Below, piece after piece: positions 9,201 to 17,529 of a stretch of 52,193 bases of DNA; within the stretch, counting starts at the first letter, position 1, and each line of letters opens with the position of its first letter. This DNA is from a virus. The notes under the pieces are model-generated. The model worked only from the letters and a program-made list of their open reading frames with translations, was not told the DNA's origin and ran no database searches. Position numbers and translations under genes: made by a program. The stretch lies in IMG/VR virus record IMGVR_UViG_3300017728_000013, positions 1 through 52,193 of that record, one strand, 5' to 3'.

Positions 9201-9855
9201 GGATGTCAGCAATACCCATAGCAGCGGCTAAAAAAGGTGACCACTCAGCGCCTTCGATTATATATGTAATAGTTAAGGGTGAATAACCTTGATCCACTAG
9301 AGTAGTAGCTAACTCACTACGTATAGGATTATCACTCTTTATCATTTCATCTACCATGTATGCACGATCTTCACGCTCTATCATGTAGTCACGTAAAACT
9401 TCTTCACGTGTAGGTTTTCTTACGTCATCCCCTAATTGTATATTAGTAATGTCTTCTACTTCTACTTTGTAGTATCTATCATCTTTTAATACACGCTCAC
9501 GCTCCCAGTTAGCAACGGCTGTAGCGTAAATATTATCTATGTTTTCTTCCGCAAAGTCAAAGTCTTTATTCATCAAAGCGTCAACACGAGGGTCTAATCC
9601 CTCTGGCTCTTCTGTTACTTCCTGTTGCTGTTGCGCTTTTTCATATATACTTTTATCAGGAGCCTTATACAAGGGAGCCTGTATGGTAGCCTCACCGTCT
9701 TCCGTTTCCTCCTCGTCAACTGTAGATATCACAGGTGCAAAACTATCCTCTACAATAGTAGATTCCACAACAGGACTTGGCTCAAAAAGATCATCATCCC
9801 TTTGTTCCTCTGCACCATCAAAGGATGGTAGCTTAGGTGCAAACATGTCTTCCAT
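6295..9855 (-). CDS. Large putative internal virion / DNA-ejection protein
   Basis: About 1186 residues from an ATG at 9855 that overlaps the previous stop (TAATG). An upstream GTG at 9873 is less likely. The N-terminal 90 residues are acidic and low complexity, then come long helical segments. A glycine/alanine-rich stretch near residue 240-290 could insert into membranes. No lytic motif is seen. Size, place after the tail genes at the end of the late operon, and composition resemble the T7 gp15/gp16-type ejection proteins; this is inference by position, not by motif. Confidence 0.75.
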   Translation of the reverse strand: MEDMFAPKLPSFDGAEEQRDDDLFEPSPVVESTIVEDSFAPVISTVDEEETEDGEATIQAPLYKAPDKSIYEKAQQQQEVTEEPEGLDPRVDALMNKDFDFAEENIDNIYATAVANWERERVLKDDRYYKVEVEDITNIQLGDDVRKPTREEVLRDYMIEREDRAYMVDEMIKSDNPIRSELATTLVDQGYSPLTITYIIEGAEWSPFLAAAMGIADIPENVANARQAYEDGEYGVMAVNLGISAAELAFTITGTKQLAAPILKGLKNKTKGARTMAEIEKNSASVTAAKQAEAKKVADENSDIADQLIDEYEASISEATGKAVVVSKTVNGKKTLDFNAAKAHGLEVAEDVKAMQDIRAADFVSDRVTAERKYKVTEEKALTGLTDEADELVNPLLKPEKFNAIVAVASEFKKKNPKAFRKNETIIEGLFRLTTDVDSGFADSQELADVLSKYGLSFDDYVHMVVSGGSEAGKILNKLSQIRKAASLDDLTRAKEKVQADKQNRFVKGWRRIENIRRGGMVSMVKTAFRNAGSAAIRTPLETLENVFDNILINMSDQFQKIGDIGLLKAGAKALGAGGRTLASWDSYAGSTRMLQRMYLNPVLSKEVTDFVLKRPEFMKQHTNMFDLVNEYQTATGRGQGGFIDKGLSKVEDAVTLLNTPNRIQEFTIRRAAFIGELERLVKRDYGKDLMELLKEGKIDDLIANSSKVRPKGAPAFEELIEDSTRRALDITYASPPEIPVFNNISNFLTRNGLTAVTTPFPRFMFKSLELMGQYGGGALNPMIKRAFNIDGKKFGDKFDRKDRQNIARNLTGGLGILAAVQYRNSDDAPSDYKEIQTEEGTVWDATSFFPMRQALWIAEGARRLSEGTFGSWFDVKDVQETFLGTAARTGVANIYVEEIRNIIASEKDLVSSESAKKLVSRGVADYLRTWAIPLTQIPELQRATGYRPAWYADQADDRATLTESYLDASLEETSRSFRQAGLTNVFTPSKEFEREERVDIFQPDKERKSMGLGLVAGITQYSMDNPSGEYLKDKGFNDWEMGSKSKIPSRKRIENAYMQEAVPALVDMSKSYETALRKEYLNSTDPDMRAVRKSESIDKFVNKRIVPYLKAQKNKFLDLAKEVSGARTDPLLLAHEKFRKLDKDTRKLAMSEWMRQNGEPPEMSDASEVEALIELGRIYKGVLSK

Positions 9856-11030
9856 TAACCTGAATGACCCCACAGTAAATTACCAAAAGTAGTTTTTACT
9901 GCGCTATACACTAGTCCATTATGAACGTACTGTATGACAGTATTAGCATCGAAGCTTTGTTTTTCTTCAAGTACATCTTTGACACTACGAGGTGTACCAT
10001 CAGATTTGGTAGAAGGTTTAAATTCATTATTACCATTAACCATTAATTGAGTAGCTAAAACTTGATCTTCTGCACTACCTGCATTTAATTCTGCAACTGC
10101 TGTGTTGTAATTAGTCTGTACTCTATTAACTAAAGTTGCTTTGTATTTAGTATATTCTTTAAGCACCTCATTGATAGCAGTTTTAGCGCCTGCATCATCC
10201 TTCCAAGGCTCTGCTCGCCTGCGAGCATCTAATGCTAGATAAGAATCTAGGTATAACGCTGCAACATCCCCTTCATTACCAGTCTGAAAAGATTTAATTA
10301 AACCTTCAGGAGTTAGTTCTACAAACTCTTTGCCTCTAAACTTACTCTTAACAGCATTATTAACAATACTATCTAACGATTGCTTACTAAAATAATCACC
10401 GCCTAAATCGTTTTTCTTTTTAAACTCTAGGTATTTTTCGTGTGTATTAGTATACATACTTTCAAGAGCTTCCTTTTCATCTGCATCCTTAGCTTGTGAC
10501 ATAGCAAAGTCTAGCTCAACAAGTCTTGCTTCAAATGTTTTAGCCTTAGTCGTAAGGGTCTTAGGTAAAGGTTTAAACTTTTCTGCAAAAGGAATAGCTT
10601 TTCCTTGACTAACTGCTGGTCCAGCCGTAGCCTCAGTACGTAGAGATGTAGCAACAGGGGAAACTTTTGAACGTTCTAGCTCATAGTCTCGAACTTCATA
10701 CATGGTTCTAGGGTCTAAGTCTTGAGCACTGTATGCTTCAGCTTTATTTAAAGCAAACGTCGCACCTGCCTTACCTGATTTAAGTATGTTAGTGGTCTGT
10801 TCTGGGCTGTAATATAAAGCTAACTGTCCTGTTAGTAACTCTAACTCACGTTCCTGTGTACGCCTAGCTGCTTCATCTGCCCTTGCTGAAGCACGTGCCT
10901 CTTTATCTATCATGCGCTGCTCAAGGCGCTCTTCTTCACGTATACGTGCAGCTTCTTTATTGCTCTCTTGTATGCGTGCTGATACGGCCTGTGAAAAGCC
11001 ACCTATGAATGCACCTGCATTAAACGCCAT
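9855..11030 (-). CDS. Putative internal virion protein
   Basis: A 391-residue protein. It opens with AFNAGAFIGGF, a glycine-rich hydrophobic start common in phage ejection-type proteins. Residues 15-70 are a strong E/R/A coiled coil, and the rest is mainly helical. The start has a nearby aggag-like site. It is coupled to the larger downstream gene by a TAATG overlap. Most likely a core or ejection protein that works with its neighbour; no enzymatic motif. Confidence 0.65.
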   Translation of the reverse strand: MAFNAGAFIGGFSQAVSARIQESNKEAARIREEERLEQRMIDKEARASARADEAARRTQERELELLTGQLALYYSPEQTTNILKSGKAGATFALNKAEAYSAQDLDPRTMYEVRDYELERSKVSPVATSLRTEATAGPAVSQGKAIPFAEKFKPLPKTLTTKAKTFEARLVELDFAMSQAKDADEKEALESMYTNTHEKYLEFKKKNDLGGDYFSKQSLDSIVNNAVKSKFRGKEFVELTPEGLIKSFQTGNEGDVAALYLDSYLALDARRRAEPWKDDAGAKTAINEVLKEYTKYKATLVNRVQTNYNTAVAELNAGSAEDQVLATQLMVNGNNEFKPSTKSDGTPRSVKDVLEEKQSFDANTVIQYVHNGLVYSAVKTTFGNLLWGHSG

Positions 11031-11032
11031 TG

Positions 11033-11545
11033 TTATCTCCTAGCCATTAAACCTTTTACGCTGTCTACTACATCTTCAGCAACAGCCTCTACGTTTTCTT
11101 CTTCACCCTGCTCTACCTCATCATCTTCCTTCATGTTTTTTCTAGCACGTTTTACTGCCAGAGCAATCTTGGAATCTGGAAACTTATCAGGATCAATGTC
11201 GGGATCACGCAATCCCATGTCGTATTTAACACCATTCTTATCACCTACAAAAGCAAGCATTTCTAGTATGACGGGTTGGATAAGTATACCAACATCTAAT
11301 GTGTGCAGCCCCTGCATTACACCGCCTAGTTGAATTGAATTAGACAGAGCAGCAAGAGGCGTACCTAACTCCATAACATCAAGCAGTTCCTCTTGGAACT
11401 TAGGTTCAAGTAAACGAGATGAGTAAAACTCTAACGCTTCATCTATTGTATCATACTTAGCTGGTTGCTGCCAAGGCATACTGCCCATCTCAGCTACCAT
11501 TCCCTGTCCACCTACAGGTGCATCAAAGCTTGGACCTTTATCCAT
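11033..11545 (-). CDS. Putative virion-associated protein
   Basis: A 170-residue protein. The first 30 residues are glycine/proline-rich, residues 30-110 look like a compact helical domain, and the C-terminus is highly acidic (EEEN run) before a basic tail. Not recognised. It lies in the block of virion proteins after the tail genes, with an 8-base overlap with the upstream gene, so a structural role is likely from context only. Confidence 0.65.
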   Translation of the reverse strand: MDKGPSFDAPVGGQGMVAEMGSMPWQQPAKYDTIDEALEFYSSRLLEPKFQEELLDVMELGTPLAALSNSIQLGGVMQGLHTLDVGILIQPVILEMLAFVGDKNGVKYDMGLRDPDIDPDKFPDSKIALAVKRARKNMKEDDEVEQGEEENVEAVAEDVVDSVKGLMARR

Positions 11546-11744
11546 CTGCTAGAGCCTTTCTTGCCATGTTAATTTCACGTACATACTCAACAACCATTTC
11601 ACTAGGTTCTTTAGTAGCCTCAGTTTCTTCTGGCTTCATTGTTCTACGTAGCAGACCACCCTTATCTGATGTAGTTCCCGTAGCTACTTTCTTAGCCTGT
11701 GCCTTTCGTAGTACATTTAAATACGCTGTTCTATGATTGTTCAT
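11538..11744 (-). CDS. Small hypothetical protein
   Basis: A 68-residue, charged protein with a good ribosome-binding site (aaggaga before the ATG). It is mostly helical, with no membrane segment or motif. It lies between the large Q/N-rich virion protein and the 170-residue virion protein in the late operon. No function is proposed. Confidence 0.65.
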   Translation of the reverse strand: MNNHRTAYLNVLRKAQAKKVATGTTSDKGGLLRRTMKPEETEATKEPSEMVVEYVREINMARKALADG

Positions 11745-11759
11745 ACAGTTTCTCCTTAA

Positions 11760-13679
11760 TTAAAACCACCCACCGACAATAGAATCTGCATCTGCAGTTA
11801 TAATACTTCCTACAAGATTTCCTGCGGCAGACCACCAACCAGCATTAGCGGAGTCATCAGCACGATCCTTGTATCCTTTTTGACGCATCTCTTCCATAGT
11901 CATATTGGCTACTCTATCTTTTTCACTTTCAGAAGCGTCAAACGCCCACTTCATTGTATCGTTATAAAAACTAAACATATTATTATAGGCAGTGTTAGAT
12001 ATGTCTAAAGCATTCTTTGCATTTAATTCATTGACCCTGTTTACAGTAGCATTGTCTACAGTAGCAATCTGCCTACGCCAGTTAGCATTAAATTGATCTA
12101 CTACCAATCTGTTGTTGGCATTAAATTGCTCACGTTGGTTCTGTACATTAGCGTTAAACTGAGACATAGCATTCTTCTGACCTGAATTGTACTGTGCAAT
12201 AGCATTAGCTTGAGAAGAATTAAATTGATTGACCTGTGTACTTAAGTTATCATAGAACTGGTTAGTTTGATTTTCTGATGTAGCGTTAAAAGCATTAGCA
12301 GCGTTCTCAGCGGCAGCATCAGTAAACATACTCTGTACCCTAGACTGTGCTTGGAACATATTAGCAGCCTGTTGATTAGACAAGTTAGTCATATCCATTG
12401 TCATAAAGTTCTGTGCGTTCTGAACTGCAGCTTGCTGACGGTTGCTAAGATTAGCCATATCTAAGTTAGATAATGCAGCAGCTTCTGCCATTACCATAGC
12501 TTGCTTGTTATTTAAATTAGCTAAGTTCATAGTGTTAGCAATACGACTATTTTCTAGTGCAATAGTTTGCTCTGCAGTAAAGTTCATGTTAGCTACGTCA
12601 GATACTTTACTTGCATTCATAACACGCGACTGAAAAGCTTGATCGAACTCTTGCCCTATGAATGTCGCCCTTTGCTGCGCTGCTAACATAGCACGTTGCT
12701 GACGGTTAGACAAGTTCTGAGCTTCAAATTGTGCGAAGGTAGATGCATCAGCCTGTGCAATAGGCAGCGCACTTTCCATCGCAGCTTGCACCATAGCCTG
12801 ACCTGCCATACTAGATGCAGATATACCACGAGAAGCCATCTTAGACATAACACCACGTAGTGCACCCGCCGCCCATGCAGGGGGATTGTTGGCATCAAAG
12901 TCTTTAGTTAACTCACCTAGCTGTCCTTGTACAGTAGCTTTCTCAGAAGGTGTAGCTGTTGCAGCCTGTACTTCTTCTGTAAACTTAGCAGCTTTTTGTG
13001 CATTAGCTGCACCAGATATAAGCTCACCGTCTTGTATCTCACGTTGTACAGGGTTCTCCATAAGAATAGCTTCACCCTGTTCAGCTTCTAATTCAGATAC
13101 GGAACTTTCTGTTTGTTGTTCAGCAGTTACTTTAGCATCCTCTGATACTTCACCTTTAACTACGTCAACCTTTGCGGCCTCATCAACTTCACCTTCAGTT
13201 TTTACAGCAGTTACAGTAGCGGCATCTCTAGGATCTACAGTGCCTACCTTATCTACGGTATCTACAGTAGACACTGTTCCAGTTTCTGCTTCCCCTATTT
13301 GACCTGTACCTGTACCTACAACTTGATTCGTATCTGTATCTACTTTTACAGGGTCTACAACTGTACTCGTTGGCATTGAGCCTGTAGGATCTTGTAATCT
13401 TTCAATAGTAACCTCTGCAGCAGACTTACCTTTGCCTTCTGTGGGTGGGTTTGTACCCGCTTCATCATCATCACCAGCGGCATCCCCCCCTTCGTTATAC
13501 TTTTTAACCATACCACCTTTAGCCATAGCCATAGCTGCCTGTCGGTACGAGTCCATTTTTTGCATGGCACTAGGATTACCCTGTAAGTATTGGTCAAAGT
13601 TATTCATATCTCCTGTGTAGCCAAGAGAACCTGCAATACGATTCATCGCATCTGGTTTAAATCCTTTAAACTGCATCAT
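11760..13679 (-). CDS. Large Q/N/A-rich virion protein
   Basis: A 639-residue protein. Residues 55-70 contain a KGGMVKKYNEGG segment typical of marine podophage structural proteins. Residues 75-250 are acidic T/V/E-rich low complexity. Residues 290-540 are a long helix-prone region of imperfect repeats such as NLSNRQQA and QFNAN, about 11-30 residues apart. The C-terminus ends in a glycine/tryptophan-rich hydrophobic patch. The repeats suggest a rod or coiled structure in the core or tail. The ribosome-binding site aaggaag precedes the tandem ATG pair. Confidence 0.7.
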   Translation of the reverse strand: MMQFKGFKPDAMNRIAGSLGYTGDMNNFDQYLQGNPSAMQKMDSYRQAAMAMAKGGMVKKYNEGGDAAGDDDEAGTNPPTEGKGKSAAEVTIERLQDPTGSMPTSTVVDPVKVDTDTNQVVGTGTGQIGEAETGTVSTVDTVDKVGTVDPRDAATVTAVKTEGEVDEAAKVDVVKGEVSEDAKVTAEQQTESSVSELEAEQGEAILMENPVQREIQDGELISGAANAQKAAKFTEEVQAATATPSEKATVQGQLGELTKDFDANNPPAWAAGALRGVMSKMASRGISASSMAGQAMVQAAMESALPIAQADASTFAQFEAQNLSNRQQRAMLAAQQRATFIGQEFDQAFQSRVMNASKVSDVANMNFTAEQTIALENSRIANTMNLANLNNKQAMVMAEAAALSNLDMANLSNRQQAAVQNAQNFMTMDMTNLSNQQAANMFQAQSRVQSMFTDAAAENAANAFNATSENQTNQFYDNLSTQVNQFNSSQANAIAQYNSGQKNAMSQFNANVQNQREQFNANNRLVVDQFNANWRRQIATVDNATVNRVNELNAKNALDISNTAYNNMFSFYNDTMKWAFDASESEKDRVANMTMEEMRQKGYKDRADDSANAGWWSAAGNLVGSIITADADSIVGGWF

Positions 13680-13694
13680 TGTGTTACTTCCTTA

Positions 13695-14162
13695 TTATCC
13701 ATTTACTACTTCGTTTAATCCCCATGTCAAAGCGCCTAAGCCTATTATAAATATTAGTACACCTGCTGTCAATGATAAACCCCAAAATAATTTATCTCTA
13801 GCTGCAGCCTGTTGCTCTAAAGCTTCTTTATGACGTTGCCTAGCAGCAGCTTGCTCCTTGACAACTAGATCCCACATTCCTGGTGGTCCATATAACTGAC
13901 ACGCTGAACGTAATTCATCCATACATTCTTTATGTTTCATCTTAGCTTGCGCTATAGCAAAGCCTTCTTCTTCAGATGATGATAGTCTACCTAATGGGCC
14001 TTTATGTCTACCCTTTTCAGCCAGTTGTATTTCAGAGTCAAGTTTAGCTAGTTTACCAAAGTGAGGTAGTAGATCAGCTACATCCCCACCAGCTTTAACT
14101 GCAGAACTAACAGCACCTGCTATCTTAGTTACTGCGCCAGCAAGTGCTAGTACTTCAATCAT
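13695..14162 (-). CDS. Membrane-anchored tail-region protein
   Basis: A 155-residue protein. It has an alanine/valine-rich N-terminal helix, a charged central helical region (residues 40-120, coiled-coil prone with A/R/Q repeats) and a clear transmembrane segment at about residues 128-149 (LSLTAGVLIFIIGLGAL). It abuts the preceding small TM protein without a gap. The pair could act in tail assembly or at the membrane during ejection; no family name is recognised. Confidence 0.65.
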   Translation of the reverse strand: MIEVLALAGAVTKIAGAVSSAVKAGGDVADLLPHFGKLAKLDSEIQLAEKGRHKGPLGRLSSSEEEGFAIAQAKMKHKECMDELRSACQLYGPPGMWDLVVKEQAAARQRHKEALEQQAAARDKLFWGLSLTAGVLIFIIGLGALTWGLNEVVNG

Positions 14163-14411
14163 TTATCTTCCCACTTGCATCCATAATGCAGTAGTTATAA
14201 ATGTAAGTACTGCTACAGTTCCTAGTTGTACTAGTGTCTTCCACACACTTCTTTTAGTATCACGCCATGAGTCTAACAAACTACGCAACTCTTTAATATC
14301 ACTAGCTGCGTCCGTATCAGATAACCCTAAGTCACACAGAGCCTGTTTAGCACCCTTTTTAGCAGCCCTATCTAACATAGCTTCTAGTTTTTCTGGTGTT
14401 AAAGTATCCAT
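14163..14411 (-). CDS. DUF6127-like small membrane protein
   Basis: An 82-residue protein with the pattern L-x-P-E-K-L-E...A-x-x-GA, ALCDLGL, DIKELRSLLDSWRDTK, then a C-terminal transmembrane helix (about residues 61-79). This matches what I recall of family DUF6127, found beside tail genes in alphaproteobacterial phages. A TAATG overlap couples it to the glycine-rich fibre gene upstream. Confidence 0.75.
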   Translation of the reverse strand: MDTLTPEKLEAMLDRAAKKGAKQALCDLGLSDTDAASDIKELRSLLDSWRDTKRSVWKTLVQLGTVAVLTFITTALWMQVGR

Positions 14412-15775
14412 TATGTATTTAACTCATAATAAGTTACGAATACAGCGCCGCTAGACCCTGCACCAGTAGTACCTGAACCATTTTCTGAGGCAGAACCACC
14501 GCCCCCCGCCCCTAAATAACCATTCCCAGCGCCACCAGCAGAACCACTAGAGTGCTGTACAGCAAAACCACCTTGGAATGTATTTGATACATCGCTGCCC
14601 CATTCAGAAGGCTTTGTGGGAGCGGCTGTTCGATTACCAGCGGCATATCCTGACCCGCTTGCGGTAGAACCATTTACACCACCAGAGCCTAAATCTGGAC
14701 TACCACCACCTGTAGCCCCAGAATGGTCACTACCTAAAGATAAACCAGGACCATTCCCACCAGTATAGTTTGATTCTCCCCCAGATCCAGAGCCACCCAA
14801 TGATGCAGGACAAGTACCCCAAGCACCAATAGTTGTTGAACTAGAGCTTTCACCTACAGGTAAAGACGCGGTTATAGTAGCATCTATAGCACCCTGCCTA
14901 CCACCAAAACCTCTTGAGCCACCTGTAGCAGAGATAGTTGCGCCAGAACCTGTGGGGTTAAACGAGGTAGGTCCACCGTTTCTTCCTGATAAAACTGTTC
15001 CACTACCACCGCTGTAAACAACTCCCCCACCCCCTGCGCCAATACTAATGCTTGCACCATTAATTGTAAGCGAGCCAGAGGCGCTACCTGTTAGAGCTAT
15101 AGAGCCGCCTGCCCCGCTACCCAATGTGAGATCAACCTCTACAAAATTATTAACTGAATCAGCGTCTGTAACAGTTTGACTTGTGTTGTTAAGAGTCGTA
15201 ACATCAACGCCCAGAGATGTAAACGCAGATGGTTGAGATGTTAGGTTAGTAATAGCAACTATGTCACCCGTAATAATATCACTAGGTGCTACTAAAAATC
15301 TAACTTTTGCGGCGGTTGAACCGCTGGTTAAAACTATTTGTACCTGTGTGAAACTTGAAGTAACGGATGTAATATCATCTGGTACAGAATATCTGCGAAA
15401 AGCTGTGCCCCCCGCAGCCCCGCCTGACGCAACCTTTTCACGACCTGAATCAGTAGAGTGACCACCGCCAGAACCACCACCACCTAAAACATATACATTA
15501 TATTGCACACAACCTGATTGTGCTGGCGACCAAAAAGTACCACTAGATTTTGTTTCTGTAGTACCTTTCTTTTTAAGTATTCTATTTTTACTACGATAAT
15601 TAGAGAAAGAAGTAGTGGCACCAGAAGCAGGTAAACTACTAGGTACAGGATTAGAACCTCCATTAAGATCTGCGTTAAGGGATACAGCACCAGACTGACC
15701 ATAGTAGTCACGCAACTCACTCATAGATATTGAGCCAGAAGCATGACCAAAGTTATCTAATGAGGTGATAGTCAT
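14411..15775 (-). CDS. Glycine-rich tail fibre / adhesin-like protein
   Basis: A 454-residue protein. It starts with a short domain containing SMSELRDYYG, a motif frequent in fibre proteins of marine phages. Two long glycine/serine-rich regions (about 95-120 and 215-440) follow, with loops like GGGGSGGG, as in polyglycine-rich adhesin tips such as T4-like gp38 adhesins. It probably contributes to receptor binding at the fibre tip. The coding start overlaps the stop of the next fibre gene by one base. Confidence 0.75.
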   Translation of the reverse strand: MTITSLDNFGHASGSISMSELRDYYGQSGAVSLNADLNGGSNPVPSSLPASGATTSFSNYRSKNRILKKKGTTETKSSGTFWSPAQSGCVQYNVYVLGGGGSGGGHSTDSGREKVASGGAAGGTAFRRYSVPDDITSVTSSFTQVQIVLTSGSTAAKVRFLVAPSDIITGDIVAITNLTSQPSAFTSLGVDVTTLNNTSQTVTDADSVNNFVEVDLTLGSGAGGSIALTGSASGSLTINGASISIGAGGGGVVYSGGSGTVLSGRNGGPTSFNPTGSGATISATGGSRGFGGRQGAIDATITASLPVGESSSSTTIGAWGTCPASLGGSGSGGESNYTGGNGPGLSLGSDHSGATGGGSPDLGSGGVNGSTASGSGYAAGNRTAAPTKPSEWGSDVSNTFQGGFAVQHSSGSAGGAGNGYLGAGGGGSASENGSGTTGAGSSGAVFVTYYELNT

Positions 15776-17520
15776 TATAATGTACCAAACGCAGTTACGT
15801 CACCCTTAACAACTAAATTCCCGCTAGTATCTATCCTAGCTAGTGAGGTTCCGTTGTACTGGATCACTAAACGATTGCTACCGTCTACTTCAAAAGTCCA
15901 ATCTTGAGCGCCCCCTGTAAGTACAACTTCCCCGTCTGAAATTAGATTACTACCTGCCGTGACATTAGTACCTGCCGTAATAAAACCACCCGCAACCATA
16001 GATTGAGCTGCTACAATATCACCTGTAGCATAAATATCATTATCCGTAGGTGCTGTAGTATCTCCAACACGCAAACCATTTATAACATTTACGCCATTTC
16101 CAGTAATACGCATCTCTTCGTTAATAACACCCGCATAAAATTTAAGAGTGTTAGATGTAGCAAAATCAATCTTTGCGTTAGCTTGGCTGTCATCAGCAAA
16201 CGATATAACTCCGTCACTAGAGTCAATAAAGACAGTGCCGCCAATATCTAAGTTAATATCTCCAGAAGTAGTTATGTTACCTGTTAGCGCCCCTGCTGAT
16301 GTAGCGGTAGAAGCATTACCAGTAACAGCCCCTGTAAGATTCCCTTCAAATGTACCTGCTACAAATGTCTCACTGCCTACAGTCCACTTATCATCTGTCT
16401 CATTCCATACAAGGGTTTTGTTTGTTTCAGTACCGCGTTCAATCTCAATACCGCCGTTTTGTGATGGAGTACCTGTCTCATTGGAGTTTAATAAGATCTG
16501 ATTATCAGCTAAGTTAATAGTCTCAGTGTTTACTGTAGTAGTGGTGCCTGATACAGTTAAGTTTCCCCCAACAATAACATTACCTGATGTAGTAAGGCTA
16601 CCTACTGTAACTGCACTAGGTAAGCCAATTTGAATCTGGTTATTACTTACTGCAGTCTCAACTTCATTAGCTGTACCAACAAAGTTTAAAGTGTCTGTGG
16701 CTAGAGCCACACTATCGTCATCACCGCTATCAGCACCTACAGTTAATGCAGTAGTAATAGAAGCAGTGCTTACACCCGTAACTAAACCCTTACCATTTAC
16801 AGTAACAACAGGAATAGCAGTAGAGCTACCAAACGAGCCTACATTAGAGTTTACTGTATCCAAAGTTGTTGTAAGGATAATGTTACCTGTACCATCAAAG
16901 TTAGTAGCACTAGCATCTACATCCCCATCAATAGTAATACTTCTTGCAGTAGCCAATGCAGTTGCAGTATCTGCATTACCTGTTACATCACCTGTAATGT
17001 CACCTGTAATCTGACCAGTTACACCTAAAGTACCACCTACTGTAGCATTATTTGTAACTGCAGCACTGGCTAATGTGGATGCACCCGTAACCCCTAATGT
17101 ACCACCTACTGTAGTGTTTCCTGTAATAGCCGCCGTACTAGACAGGGTTGCTGCCCCTGTCACACCTAGTGTGCCACCTACTGTAGCGTTACCCGACAGT
17201 GTAGAGTTAGCTGTCACAGTAAGTGCATCTGTTACTACAGTGCCATCAAAAAAACTATCTTTAAATTTTGCACTATTAGAACCTAAGTCTAGCGTGTTTG
17301 TAGTCTTAGGTAAAACAGTACCAGATGAAACAATAAGATCTTGGCTTGGCCCTACTTTTGTGATAGGGGCACCTTCACCTGCAGTACCATCATGTTTATG
17401 TCCAGTAGAAGCATTGAACCCAGATTCAATCGCATTGTATTCTGCGTCAAAATCATCAGCGTCAATAACATTACCATTAGCAATATTGTTTGCGGTGTCT
17501 TGTCTTGTATAACCTGCCAT
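15775..17520 (-). CDS. Repeat-containing tail fibre protein
   Basis: A 581-residue fibre. The N-terminal 60 residues contain DADDFDAEYNAIESGFNAS and GHKHDG, the usual attachment domain of podophage fibres. Residues about 110-185 hold tandem VGGTLGVTG units, and the rest is a beta-rich shaft with T/N/G repeats. The DNA shows three roughly 70-bp direct repeats near 17020-17190. No S74 chaperone is visible at the C-terminus. It is a candidate side fibre or spike. Confidence 0.82.
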   Translation of the reverse strand: MAGYTRQDTANNIANGNVIDADDFDAEYNAIESGFNASTGHKHDGTAGEGAPITKVGPSQDLIVSSGTVLPKTTNTLDLGSNSAKFKDSFFDGTVVTDALTVTANSTLSGNATVGGTLGVTGAATLSSTAAITGNTTVGGTLGVTGASTLASAAVTNNATVGGTLGVTGQITGDITGDVTGNADTATALATARSITIDGDVDASATNFDGTGNIILTTTLDTVNSNVGSFGSSTAIPVVTVNGKGLVTGVSTASITTALTVGADSGDDDSVALATDTLNFVGTANEVETAVSNNQIQIGLPSAVTVGSLTTSGNVIVGGNLTVSGTTTTVNTETINLADNQILLNSNETGTPSQNGGIEIERGTETNKTLVWNETDDKWTVGSETFVAGTFEGNLTGAVTGNASTATSAGALTGNITTSGDINLDIGGTVFIDSSDGVISFADDSQANAKIDFATSNTLKFYAGVINEEMRITGNGVNVINGLRVGDTTAPTDNDIYATGDIVAAQSMVAGGFITAGTNVTAGSNLISDGEVVLTGGAQDWTFEVDGSNRLVIQYNGTSLARIDTSGNLVVKGDVTAFGTL

Positions 17521-17529
17521 GTTGTTTCC

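Noticed and set aside
8204-9892. Several plus-strand ORFs across the large ejection-protein gene
   Set aside because: Serine-rich shadow frames of the minus-strand coding sequence; no ribosome-binding sites and no operon context.
12886-13302. 138-codon plus-strand ORF antisense to the Q/N-rich virion protein
   Set aside because: It mirrors repetitive coding sequence on the minus strand, has no ribosome-binding site and would be isolated in the opposite direction inside the late operon.
16990-17200. Short tandem repeats considered as a CRISPR array
   Set aside because: The repeats are coding units of the fibre shaft, imperfect and without unique spacers of constant length; no cas genes nearby (the Cas4-like nuclease is a phage exonuclease).
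17075-17512. 145-codon antisense ORF inside the fibre gene
   Set aside because: Open frame produced by the T/V/G repeat codons of the fibre on the other strand; no start signals or recognisable product.
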